This document shows, one piece after another, positions 16,784 through 26,169 of a stretch of DNA of 64,000 nt. Numbering within the stretch: position 1 is the stretch's first letter; every line of letters starts with the position of its first letter. The notes below the pieces were generated by a model. It saw only the letters and a program-made list of their open reading frames with translations, ran no database searches and was not told where the DNA came from. Source of the DNA: Oscillatoria acuminata PCC 6304 (GTDB lineage: Bacteria; Cyanobacteriota; Cyanobacteriia; Cyanobacteriales; Laspinemataceae); assembly GCF_000317105.1 (NCBI RefSeq), contig NC_019693.1:6821227-6885226 (forward strand). Direction: 5' to 3'. Position numbers and translations under genes: made by a program.

Positions 16784-19700
16784 ATGATGATACCCTTATT
16801 TAATGATAATTACAACATTCTCGAAAAAATTCACGAAACTAGCTCTTCGATTATCTATCGTGCCATTTCTAAGATTGAAAATTTTCCGGTGGTCTTGAAA
16901 ATCCTCAAAGATGCGTATCCGTCTCCTCAAAAAATCGCCCAGTTCAAGCGAGAATATGAAATCACACAAACCCTACTGCATTATCACGGAATCATCGATA
17001 CCTATGGCATTGGAAACCAGGATAATCGTTGGTTTATTTCATTAGAAGATTTTGGGGCAAAATCTTTGAAACAACTAGAAATAGCGGGAGATTTATCTCT
17101 TGATAATTTCCTCTATATTGGAATTAAAATTGCTAAAATTTTAAGTTATCTTCACCAAAATCATGTAATTCATAAAGATATTAATCCATCTAATATCCTT
17201 ATGAATTCCACCACTCAGCAGATTAAAATCATTGATTTTGGCATTTCTACCGTCCTCTCTCGTGAAACCCCCACCTTTCGTAGTCCTAACTTATTGGAAG
17301 GAACTCTCGCCTATCTTTCTCCGGAACAAACTGGGCGGATGAATCGCAGCATAGACTATCGGACCGACTTCTACTCCCTCGGTGCCACCTTTTATGAACT
17401 CCTCACGGGAACTGTTCCTTTTTCAACCACCGATCCATTAGAGTTGGTGCATTCGCACATCGCCAAATCGCCGATGCCACCCCATCAGATGAACCCGGAA
17501 ATTCCCGAGGCAATTTCGGATATCGTTCTGAAATTAATGGCTAAAAATGCTGAAGATCGCTATCAGTCTGCCTTGGGATTAAAAGCAGACTTAGAAGAAT
17601 GTTTGCGCCAGTGGCAAACTTCCGGAAACATTATCGGGTTCCCCCTGGCTATCCAGGATATTTATGACCGACTCCAAATTCCTCAAAAACTTTACGGCAG
17701 AGAACGAGAAGTCTCACGACTCCTGGCTGCATTTGAGGAAGTGACTAGCCCAACCGAGAACCAACAAGCCATCCCGGCACTGATGCTAATTTCCGGATAT
17801 TCTGGGATTGGTAAAACTGCCTTAGTTCAGGAAATTCATAAGCCCATAACCCGTGAAAAAGGTTATTTTATTTCGGGAAAATTTGACCAATTTCAACGCA
17901 ACATTCCCTACGCCTCCCTGATCCAAGCCTTGCGGTCGTTAATTAAACAAATTTTGACAGAATCGGAGGAAAAAATTACCCAATGGAGAGAAAAACTTCT
18001 AACGGCTGTTGCTCCCAACGGCCAAGTGATTATTGAAGTTATCCCAGAATTTGAAGCCATAATCGGTACTCAAAATCCTGTTCCTCCACTCCCACCAGCC
18101 GAAGGGCAAAATCGCTTTAATCTAGTTTTTCAAAATTTTATCAAAGTCTTTACGCAGCCTGAACATCCCCTGGTAATTTTTTTAGACGATTTACAATGGG
18201 CGGATAGTGCTTCGTTACAACTGGTTCAACGGTTGATGACCGCAGCAGATAGTCAATACTTATTTTTAATCGGTGCGTATCGGGATAACGAAGTCAATCC
18301 CGCCCACCCTCTAATGCTGACAGTCGAAGAGATTAAAAAAGATAGACCAACAGTTTACGAAATTTCTCTTAATCCTCTAGCACTCGTTGACATTACCCAG
18401 TTAATCTCCGATACCCTGCATCAAAGGCTGGACCTAGTGCAACCCCTAGCCCAATTATTGCAAACCAAAACTGAGGGAAATCCGTTTTTTCTGACCGAAT
18501 TTTTAAAGACTTTATATAACGAAGACTTACTAATCTTTGATTATAATGACCGCAATTGGCACTGGGACATCCAGCGTATTCAAGAACAGCCGATCGCCGA
18601 AAATGTGGTAGACTTGATGGCCGCTAAATTGCATAAGCTGCCGGTAGAAACCCAAACAGCTTTGCAGTTAGCTGCTTGTATTGGTAACCAATTTGACTTA
18701 GCGACCTTAGCGCTTATTAATGAAACATCAGCCCGGGAAACTGCTTTCGCCTTGAAACCTGCCATGAATCAGGGATTTATTTTTCCCCTCAGTGATGATT
18801 ATAAGTTACTTGAACTCGATGTCCAAAATTTGGGAGAGGGCTTATTGGTTGATTACAAGTTTGCCCATGACCGCATCCAACAAGCTGCCTACTCCTTGAT
18901 TCCTCCAACTGAAAAACAAGAAGTTCATTTAAGAATTGGTCGCTTATTGATACAAGATAAAGACCCAGAGGAATTAGGGGGAAAACTTTTTAATATTGCT
19001 AATCAATTCAATTTAGGTCGGACTTTAATTCAAACAACAGAAGAACGAAATAAGTTAGCTGAACTCAATTTACAGGCCGGTCTAAAAGCCAAAGAATCAG
19101 CCGCTTATCAACCTGCTTATAATTACTTGAAGCTGGGTTTGGAATTACTGTCTTTGCAATCTTGGCAAACTCACTATCGCCTGACCTTAAATTTACATCA
19201 AGAAGCCGCAGAATCTGCTTATTTATGCGGTGAATTCGAGGAGATGAGACAGCTAATTGATGAGCTACAGAAGCAGGCGAGCAATGTTTTGGATCAGATA
19301 AAGAGTTATGAAACCCGGATCTTAGCTTATAATGCTCAAAACCAATTGAGAGAAGGAATCACCATCGCATTAGAAGTATTAAAACTTCTGGGAGTCAACT
19401 TTCCCGAACATCCCACGGATGAAGATGTGATGCAAGCGCTCCAGCAGACTCAGGAAATTTTAGCTGAATGCGCCCGCACCGACAATTTGCTAAATTTTCC
19501 CACGATGAGCGACCCCTATAAATGGGCTGCTATGAAAATTATGGTGATGTCCTATAATGCCTCTTATTCAATTTATGGGTTATTTGCCCTGATAGTCTGT
19601 AAGCAGATTGATTTATCCGTTCGATATGGATATGCACCCCTATCAGCAGGAGCCTTTGCCTTTTATGGATTTATTCTCTGTCGTTCGGGACAATTAGAAA

Positions 19701-22099
19701 GGGGTTATCAATATGGTCAATTAGCTATCCAGTTATCTAAAAACTTAAATGATAGACAGGTTCAAGCCCGAGTCTATGCTTGGAGTTACTTTTTTACCAC
19801 TCACGCCAAAGAGCATTTACACCTTAGTTTAAATCCATTTTTAGAAGGATATCAAGCCGGATTAGAAAGTGGAGACTTTGAGATTGCGGCCAATAATTTA
19901 TGTTCTTATACCGTTAATGCTTATCTAGGGGGTAAAACTTTAGAAAACCTGGAAAAACAATCAGAAAATCATAGCATTTCAATGCGGGACTTAAAGCAGA
20001 AAAGCCCCTTGAATTGGCACGAATCATTCCGACAAGCTATTTTAAACCTTCGCGGAAATTCAGAAACTCCTTGGCGATTAATGGGCGAGGCTTTTAATGA
20101 AGAAATTATGAGGCCCCTAAGCCTGGAAGCAGGAGATGTCAGTTCATTACATAATATGTATTTGAACAAACTGATTCTGGCCTATCAGTTCTATGAAGTT
20201 CAAGATGCCCTGAATACGATTGCTGAGTTAGAGAAATATGTGATCAATGCCCTAGGAACACCCCTGGCTTTAGCATTCTATTTATACGATTCCCTCACCC
20301 ACCTCGCCCTCTATCCCGACGCCCCGGAGTCGGAACAACAGCGCATCCTAGAAAGAGTCACCGCCAACCAGGAAACAATGCAACTCTGGGCGCAACAGGC
20401 CCCCATGAACTACCTGCATAAATATTATCTCGTCGAAGCCGAACGCGCCCGAGTCTTGTGCAACCCATCGGATGCCCGAGACTACTACGATCGCGCCATT
20501 ACCCTCGCCAAAGAACACGAATATCTCAACGAAGAAGCCCTCGCCTATGAACTCGCCGCCCGTTTCTACATCGGACGCAACATCCCTCACCTAGCCCGTT
20601 TCTACCTCAAAGAAGCCCACTATGCCTATCAACGCTGGGGTGCCACAGCCAAAGTCCAACACCTAGAAACCCGCTATCCCGAACTCATCGAATTACGCAC
20701 CTCCACCGGCAGCACAATCTCCACCACCACCACCAGTGGCAGCAGTTCCGGGGAAACCCTGGATATCGCCACGGTACTCAAAGCCTCCCAAGCGATTTCT
20801 AGCGAAATTCAACTCAATAAACTCCTGTCTCAACTCCTGAATCTCGCCATAGAAAATGCCGGGGCACAAAAAGGTGTACTGATTTTATCCGACAATAATC
20901 AACTCAAAATCGAAGCCGCCAAACTCCCGGATGGGAAAGTCCAAATCCTGGAATCATTACCCCTAGAAAGCGGCAACTTTGTCCCTCCTGCTATCATTAA
21001 CTATGTCGCCCGGACCCAAGAAAATGTCATCCTCGCCAACGCCACCCAAGAGGGAATTTTCACCGCCGACCCCTATATTCTCCAACAGCAAACCCAGTCT
21101 CTTCTCTGTGCCGCCATTGTCAATCAAGGCAAATTGATTGGTATTCTTTACCTAGAAAATAACTTAGCAACCGGCGCATTTACCCAAGAACGGATTGAAC
21201 TATTACAAGTCATTTCCGCCCAAGCTGCTATTTCCCTAGAAAATGCTCAACTCTACCGCACTTTAGAAGATAAAGTCATCGAACGCACCGCCCAACTCGC
21301 TGAGGCGAACGAAGAAATCAGCGCCCTGAATGAACTGCTGAAATCCGATAACCTGCGGATGAGTGCGGAACTCGATGTCACCCGTCAACTGCAACAAAAG
21401 ATGTTGCCTCGCACTGAAGAATTGCAGGCGATTCCTGGGTTAGAAATTGCGGGATTTATGGAACCGGCAGATGAAATCGGGGGAGATTATTATGATGTGT
21501 TGAACCATGAGGGACATATCAAAATTGGGATTGGGGATGTCACGGGACATGGATTAGAAGCGGGGATGGTGATGGTGATGGTGCAAACTGCTGTGCGGAC
21601 TTTGTTGGTAAATGATGAAACGGATTATGTGAAATTTTTAAATACCATCAATCGGATGATTCATGATAACGTGAAGCGGATGCGGACGGATAAGAACCTG
21701 ACTTTAGCGTTACTGGATTATGCTGATGGGGTGTTGCGGATTAGTGGACAACATGAGGAGATTCTGATTGTCCGAGGGACGGGAGAAATTGAGCGACTGG
21801 ATACGGTTGATTTAGGGTTTCCTGTGGGGTTAGAGTTGGATATTGCTGATTTTATTACTCAGGCGGAAGTGACGTTAAATCCCGGGGATGGGGTGGTGCT
21901 TTATACCGATGGGATACCGGAGGCGGAAAATATGGCGAAAGAGTTCTATGGGATGGACCGACTCTGTGAGGTGGTGTCCCAGCATTGGCAGGAGTCGGCA
22001 GAGGCAATTCGAGAGTTGGTGATTCAGGATGTGCGAGAGTTTATTGGGGAACAGAAGGTGTTTGATGATATTACTTTGGTGGTGATGAAGCAGCGGTGA
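16784..22099 (+). CDS. Giant signalling protein: Ser/Thr kinase, AAA ATPase, GAF, SpoIIE phosphatase
   Basis: The 1771-aa protein has an N-terminal protein kinase domain (about 8-270; catalytic loop HKDINPSNIL, IIDFGIST, SPEQTGRMN activation segment). A STAND/MalT-like AAA domain follows (about 300-580; P-loop GYSGIGKTALVQE, Walker B LVIFLDDLQWAD) and then a long helical TPR-like middle. GAF is at about 1330-1490, followed by a coiled coil (ERTAQLAEANEEISALNELL) and a PP2C/SpoIIE domain (about 1535-1768; EIGGDYYD, GDVTGHGLEAG, LYTDGIPEAEN). It resembles cyanobacterial HstK-type kinases but with the histidine kinase replaced by a phosphatase. It starts at 16784 just after a TAGAGGAAAC ribosome site. 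A terminator precedes it, so it is probably a separate transcript from the borosin genes. Confidence 0.93.
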   Translation: MMIPLFNDNYNILEKIHETSSSIIYRAISKIENFPVVLKILKDAYPSPQKIAQFKREYEITQTLLHYHGIIDTYGIGNQDNRWFISLEDFGAKSLKQLEIAGDLSLDNFLYIGIKIAKILSYLHQNHVIHKDINPSNILMNSTTQQIKIIDFGISTVLSRETPTFRSPNLLEGTLAYLSPEQTGRMNRSIDYRTDFYSLGATFYELLTGTVPFSTTDPLELVHSHIAKSPMPPHQMNPEIPEAISDIVLKLMAKNAEDRYQSALGLKADLEECLRQWQTSGNIIGFPLAIQDIYDRLQIPQKLYGREREVSRLLAAFEEVTSPTENQQAIPALMLISGYSGIGKTALVQEIHKPITREKGYFISGKFDQFQRNIPYASLIQALRSLIKQILTESEEKITQWREKLLTAVAPNGQVIIEVIPEFEAIIGTQNPVPPLPPAEGQNRFNLVFQNFIKVFTQPEHPLVIFLDDLQWADSASLQLVQRLMTAADSQYLFLIGAYRDNEVNPAHPLMLTVEEIKKDRPTVYEISLNPLALVDITQLISDTLHQRLDLVQPLAQLLQTKTEGNPFFLTEFLKTLYNEDLLIFDYNDRNWHWDIQRIQEQPIAENVVDLMAAKLHKLPVETQTALQLAACIGNQFDLATLALINETSARETAFALKPAMNQGFIFPLSDDYKLLELDVQNLGEGLLVDYKFAHDRIQQAAYSLIPPTEKQEVHLRIGRLLIQDKDPEELGGKLFNIANQFNLGRTLIQTTEERNKLAELNLQAGLKAKESAAYQPAYNYLKLGLELLSLQSWQTHYRLTLNLHQEAAESAYLCGEFEEMRQLIDELQKQASNVLDQIKSYETRILAYNAQNQLREGITIALEVLKLLGVNFPEHPTDEDVMQALQQTQEILAECARTDNLLNFPTMSDPYKWAAMKIMVMSYNASYSIYGLFALIVCKQIDLSVRYGYAPLSAGAFAFYGFILCRSGQLERGYQYGQLAIQLSKNLNDRQVQARVYAWSYFFTTHAKEHLHLSLNPFLEGYQAGLESGDFEIAANNLCSYTVNAYLGGKTLENLEKQSENHSISMRDLKQKSPLNWHESFRQAILNLRGNSETPWRLMGEAFNEEIMRPLSLEAGDVSSLHNMYLNKLILAYQFYEVQDALNTIAELEKYVINALGTPLALAFYLYDSLTHLALYPDAPESEQQRILERVTANQETMQLWAQQAPMNYLHKYYLVEAERARVLCNPSDARDYYDRAITLAKEHEYLNEEALAYELAARFYIGRNIPHLARFYLKEAHYAYQRWGATAKVQHLETRYPELIELRTSTGSTISTTTTSGSSSGETLDIATVLKASQAISSEIQLNKLLSQLLNLAIENAGAQKGVLILSDNNQLKIEAAKLPDGKVQILESLPLESGNFVPPAIINYVARTQENVILANATQEGIFTADPYILQQQTQSLLCAAIVNQGKLIGILYLENNLATGAFTQERIELLQVISAQAAISLENAQLYRTLEDKVIERTAQLAEANEEISALNELLKSDNLRMSAELDVTRQLQQKMLPRTEELQAIPGLEIAGFMEPADEIGGDYYDVLNHEGHIKIGIGDVTGHGLEAGMVMVMVQTAVRTLLVNDETDYVKFLNTINRMIHDNVKRMRTDKNLTLALLDYADGVLRISGQHEEILIVRGTGEIERLDTVDLGFPVGLELDIADFITQAEVTLNPGDGVVLYTDGIPEAENMAKEFYGMDRLCEVVSQHWQESAEAIRELVIQDVREFIGEQKVFDDITLVVMKQR

Positions 22100-22294
22100 T
22101 GGGGGTTGGGAGAAATGGGGGAGATTCTAATACGGAAGCCGGTTATTAAAGGTCTGCAAAAACCCACACATAAGCATGGTGGGGTTACACTGACTAAGCC
22201 TGCCGACGCCGGATCAAGGAGAAAATCGACTTTTAAGAATATGAGCGATCGCCCTTACATTGAAGACATTGAAAGGTAATGCGTAACTTCTCCT

Positions 22295-23248
22295 CTAAAA
22301 TGAAATCATCGGAGCAAGTGCTTCCGTCATCTTACCCGTGACCAACTCATTCCCTGTTGGACTCAGATGAATATGGTCTCGATATAAACTTGCTGGGTTT
22401 TCCACTGCATTAAAAGAGTCTAAAAAATCTAAGTAGGGGATTTGATGGTGTTGGGTAAATTCTTGCAGGCGCTGACGGGCTTTGATTTCATAGTCTCTAG
22501 GTCCCGGTTCTCCGAGTTCTCGCAATAATGGGGTGATTGCTACTAGAAATTGACCCTGGTTGGCGGTGACGATTTGCTGAATTTGATAAATCGCTTCTAA
22601 GTTTAATCCGACCCGATCGCCTTTTTCCTCGGGTAGCGTCGGTACTGTTGGCGCGGGTAACAGATATCGACTGACGATTTCTACCAGTGCTAAGGGAGGT
22701 TTTTTGTCAGGATAGTTGCGATCGCGTCCGACTTGTATAGAACTCGGTTGGGTTGCAAACAAATCATCGGTATTGATCAGCAACACCACTGCCTGAACAC
22801 CAAAGGTCCCAAATTTCTCCAGATAGGCGTGTTCATTCCGGGGTCCCCAAGAGTTCGCCGAGGCGTTGAGCACTTCGATTTCAGGGGAATTCCCCGGGAG
22901 GCGTTCCGTGAGTTGTTGGCGCATTAAGGCGGAGAGGGTTTGCGCCTGATCAGTCCACCATCCGCCATTGGCAACGGAGTCTCCTAGCAACAAGACTCGC
23001 GGGGTGTCTGCGGCGGGGGTCACTGCCGCACCCCGCATGGAATATTCGTTAATCTCAATGCGATTGCCAAAGCGCCGCAGTTTCTGATTCGGTGCTAACA
23101 AATACCCGATGTTCTCATCCGGGATGTACATCAGAGGGTTGCCAAACCCAAAAAGCAGTCTGAGTGCCACTTCTACGGCGATGAACAGTCCCACAATTAC
23201 CGCGATCGCCATCCCTATCATTTTCACAGATTTAACCTCCTCCTCCAC
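22295..23248 (-). CDS. Membrane-anchored SGNH/GDSL hydrolase-like protein
   Basis: The 317-aa protein has an N-terminal signal anchor (about residues 9-32, IGMAIAVIVGLFIAVEVALRLL), then an SGNH-hydrolase pattern: VLLLGDSVANGG (block I with the nucleophile Ser), NASANSWGPRNE (about 125-136) and the C-terminal DHIHLSPTGNELV with catalytic Asp and His. Related proteins deacetylate or acylate cell-surface glycans; the actual substrate is unknown. It is divergently transcribed from dnaG with 88 bp between the starts. The N-terminus could alternatively begin at the Met near residue 10. Confidence 0.82.
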   Translation of the reverse strand: MEEEVKSVKMIGMAIAVIVGLFIAVEVALRLLFGFGNPLMYIPDENIGYLLAPNQKLRRFGNRIEINEYSMRGAAVTPAADTPRVLLLGDSVANGGWWTDQAQTLSALMRQQLTERLPGNSPEIEVLNASANSWGPRNEHAYLEKFGTFGVQAVVLLINTDDLFATQPSSIQVGRDRNYPDKKPPLALVEIVSRYLLPAPTVPTLPEEKGDRVGLNLEAIYQIQQIVTANQGQFLVAITPLLRELGEPGPRDYEIKARQRLQEFTQHHQIPYLDFLDSFNAVENPASLYRDHIHLSPTGNELVTGKMTEALAPMISF

Positions 23249-23336
23249 CTTCAGCGTTTTTATCTCATCCCCCTATAATAAAATCGGGATTCACGACTTA
23301 ATATGATTATAAGAATCCATAGGTAATTCTAGGCTA

Positions 23337-25253
23337 ATGAACGTTCCTCCCATCCATCCTGACACAATTGAAGAAGTCAAGCAACGTGCTGATATCGTGG
23401 ATATCGTCTCTGAGCGCGTTGTTCTCAAAAAAATGGGTAAAGATTTGGTGGGATTGTGTCCTTTTCATGATGAAGGGTCGCCCAGTTTTACCGTGAGTCC
23501 CAGCAAGCAGATGTATTACTGTTTTGGATGTCAGGCGGGGGGAAATGCGATTAAGTTTTTGATGGAAATTGGCAAACACTCGTTTTCTGATGTGGTGTTG
23601 GATCTGGCACGACGGTATCAGGTGCCGGTACAGACAATTGAACCGCAACAGCGAGAAGAGTTACAGCGCCAGCTTTCCCTCCGAGAAGAACTCTATGAAA
23701 TTATGGCGATCGCGGTGCGGTTTTATGAGCACGCTTTACATCAACCCCAAGGCAGTGATGCGCTGAATTATCTCAAGGTTGACCGGCAATTGAGCCTAGA
23801 AACAATTCAACAGTTTCAACTCGGTTATGCACCGGCAGGATGGGAAAGTATTTACAGTTATTTGGTGGAAGAAAAAAAGTTTTCGGTGCAGTTGGTAGAA
23901 GCGGCGGGGTTGATTAAGGCAAGAAATACTGGGGGAGGGTATTACGATCGCTTTCGCGATCGCCTGATGATTCCAATTCATGATTCCCAGGGTCGGGCGA
24001 TCGCCTTTGGGGGGAGAACCCTTAGCGATGAACAACCGAAGTATCTCAATTCTCCGGAAACGCCGTTATTTGATAAGGGAAAAACTCTCTATGCTTTAGA
24101 TAAGGCAAAATCAGCCATTGCTAAGGCCGATAAAGTGGTGGTGGTGGAGGGATATTTTGATGCGATCGCCCTTCATGCGGCGGGAATTTCTAATGCTGTT
24201 GCTTCTTTGGGTACGGCATTAAGTTTGGATGCCGTTAAGCCATTATTGCGTTATACCGACTCCAAACAAGTGATTCTGAATTTTGATGCGGATGCGGCAG
24301 GGACGACGGCAGCAGAACGGGCGATCGGCGAAATTGCCGAATTGGCGTACAAGGGACAAGTCCAACTGCGCGTAATTAACATCCCCGATGGTAAAGATGC
24401 CGATGAATTTCTCAAATCCACTGGCAGTCCTGAACCCTATCAGCAATTAATGGACAATGCGCCGTTATGGTTAGATTGGCAGATTCAGAAATTGTTACAA
24501 GGAAATGATTTAAAACAATCGGATTCCTATCAACGAGTGGCCCAGCAAATGGTGAATTTGCTGACCAAAATTCAAAATCTGGATACGCGGATGTATTATG
24601 TGAATCGCTGTGCAGAACTTCTCAGTCAGGGGAATGGAACTTTAATCTCTTTACGCGCCCAAAATTTAATTAAACAACTCAACCGCATCCGGCGCAAGGA
24701 CAGTAAGCGTGAGTTAGATCAGCAACAGGATATAGTGCCGGTTGCTGCCGATCGCGGGTTGTTAGAAAATGCGGAGGCGGTGTTGTTGCGGTTGTATTTG
24801 CATTGTCCCGAACATCGAGAGGCGATCGTCCAGGAGTTAGAAGAGCGAGATTTAGATTTTAGTTTTTCCCACCATCGGATTTTATGGCAGCAAATTATCC
24901 AGGTTGAAAATTCACCGGAGACGGGGGATTTACTTTCCCAAGTGCAAGAGCGCTTTTTACAAAATCATCGGGATTTAAAGGCGGTTTCTGAGTTGTTCCA
25001 TTTGGATGAAAAATCCCAGCGAGATTTATTCAAAATACCTTTAATGATTCAAGGGGCGATCGCTTGTATTGAACGAGTCCTTTGTGATAAGCGCTGTCGC
25101 CAAGCGTTACAGCTTTGGAAGCAAACCGATATCACGAAAGATCCAGACTTGGCGCGCTACTATCAAGAGCAAATTGCCGAAGAGAAAAAGCGGATGGAAG
25201 AACTGGACAAACATCGCCAAGTCAGTTTAACTGATTTATTACAAATGTATTGA
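23337..25253 (+). CDS. dnaG: DNA primase
   Basis: The 638-aa primase makes RNA primers at the replication fork. Domain order is standard: CHC2 zinc finger (CPFHDE with YYCFGC, residues 40-65), RNA polymerase core, TOPRIM (VVVVEGYFDAIALHAAG and LNFDADAAG, about 260-320), then a C-terminal helicase-binding region (about 440-638). Length and N-terminus MNVPPIHPDTIEEVKQRADIVDIV match cyanobacterial DnaG. It is monocistronic here, convergent with glbN. Confidence 0.97.
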   Translation: MNVPPIHPDTIEEVKQRADIVDIVSERVVLKKMGKDLVGLCPFHDEGSPSFTVSPSKQMYYCFGCQAGGNAIKFLMEIGKHSFSDVVLDLARRYQVPVQTIEPQQREELQRQLSLREELYEIMAIAVRFYEHALHQPQGSDALNYLKVDRQLSLETIQQFQLGYAPAGWESIYSYLVEEKKFSVQLVEAAGLIKARNTGGGYYDRFRDRLMIPIHDSQGRAIAFGGRTLSDEQPKYLNSPETPLFDKGKTLYALDKAKSAIAKADKVVVVEGYFDAIALHAAGISNAVASLGTALSLDAVKPLLRYTDSKQVILNFDADAAGTTAAERAIGEIAELAYKGQVQLRVINIPDGKDADEFLKSTGSPEPYQQLMDNAPLWLDWQIQKLLQGNDLKQSDSYQRVAQQMVNLLTKIQNLDTRMYYVNRCAELLSQGNGTLISLRAQNLIKQLNRIRRKDSKRELDQQQDIVPVAADRGLLENAEAVLLRLYLHCPEHREAIVQELEERDLDFSFSHHRILWQQIIQVENSPETGDLLSQVQERFLQNHRDLKAVSELFHLDEKSQRDLFKIPLMIQGAIACIERVLCDKRCRQALQLWKQTDITKDPDLARYYQEQIAEEKKRMEELDKHRQVSLTDLLQMY

Positions 25254-25374
25254 TATCGGGGGAATTTAGAGATAAAATTGTTAAACCGCAACGGGTTTAC
25301 TGCTCTAAAGTTTAGCCGGTCCTAATTATCGGGGTCAGGACACTCCCCATTAGCAAATCTTTGGGTGATTATTA

Positions 25375-25403
25375 GGAAGGACACGGCAGTGCCGTATCCT
25401 TCC
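25375..25403. repeat. Palindrome between convergent dnaG and glbN
   Basis: GGAAGGACACGGCA (25375-25388) is followed directly by its near-exact reverse complement GTGCCGTATCCTTCC, giving an imperfect palindrome of about 29 bp. It has no T-run on either side. It may mark the end of both convergent transcripts. Confidence 0.45.
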
Positions 25404-25488
25404 ACTCTCAGAGAAAATTTTTCGGGAAATCCCTAAAAAATTGGGTTCTCCGCTGACTGAAATTGATCCGCTATTGAGCGAGTCTCAA

Positions 25489-25863
25489 CTATTGATTCAG
25501 CACATCTTTTTTATGTTGAGGTGCCGCAGCCACTGTCGCCACTTGTGCAATCAAATCCTCGGAAACTCCCATTTCTCGGAGGGTTTCCAAAAGATTCTCA
25601 GCCACGGCATCAAAATGTTCGGATTTTAATCCCCGTTCTTCGACTAACTCTTTGTGAGCTTCCCGCATTTGGAGACCATCATAGCGATCGGTTCCTCCAA
25701 AGGCATAAGTCAAAAATGCCCGTTGGTGTGCCCGTTGTTTGACCATATCCACACCCTCAAAAAAGTGTTTGATTCGGTCATCGTTTAAGACCCGCTGATA
25801 AAATTTATCAACAGCCGTTTCAACCCCGGCTTTTCCACCGAGTTTTTCAAATAAAGTTGCCAT
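25489..25863 (-). CDS. glbN: Group 1 truncated haemoglobin
   Basis: The 124-aa globin closely follows cyanobacterial GlbN. All three special histidines are in register with the Synechocystis protein: His46 (KQRAHQRAF) and His70 (MREAHKEL), the bis-histidyl haem ligands, and His117 (PQHKKDVLNQ), which is covalently linked to the haem vinyl group. FFEGVDM and FGGTDRYDG are the family loops. The proposed role is protection against nitric oxide and reactive nitrogen, often during nitrate assimilation. No nitrogen genes lie nearby. It is a single gene, convergent with dnaG. Confidence 0.95.
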   Translation of the reverse strand: MATLFEKLGGKAGVETAVDKFYQRVLNDDRIKHFFEGVDMVKQRAHQRAFLTYAFGGTDRYDGLQMREAHKELVEERGLKSEHFDAVAENLLETLREMGVSEDLIAQVATVAAAPQHKKDVLNQ

Positions 25864-26017
25864 GATGTCTCGTGCTAAATTAAGAACCCTAAATCGGGGT
25901 CACTGTTCATTTCTATTCTCTCATAATGAGGTCAATAAAAGATAGAGCTTTGAGGGAGAATTGTTGAAAATTGACATAAATTTTAGGTGAGGTCTGGGGA
26001 GGAACTTAATTTTGAAA

Positions 26018-26150
26018 AGAGACCTAACCCCCCAGCCCCCTTCCCTAGGAGGGAAGGGGGAGAAAGAGGTTAATTTGCCTTTTTAAAGAGACCTAACCCC
26101 CCAGCCCCCTTCCCTGGGAGGGAAGGGGGGGAAGAGGTTAATTTCCCCTG
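26018..26150. repeat. Tandem GC-rich repeat, two 69-bp units
   Basis: Two units (starting 26018 and 26087) each contain AGAGACCTAACCCCCCAGCC followed by a CCCTTCCCT / AGGGAAGGG stem and an AGAGGTTAATTT tail. The same motif appears inverted inside the MITE-like element at 34110-34294. It fills the gap between glbN and the lipid cluster. No coding potential. Confidence 0.8.
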
Positions 26151-26169
26151 TAGAGCAATTGTTATGCTG

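Noticed and set aside
26018-26150. Tandem GC-rich units that might look like a CRISPR array
   Set aside because: Only two units, no unique spacers of constant length, and the unit itself recurs as a dispersed repeat at 34.2 kb.
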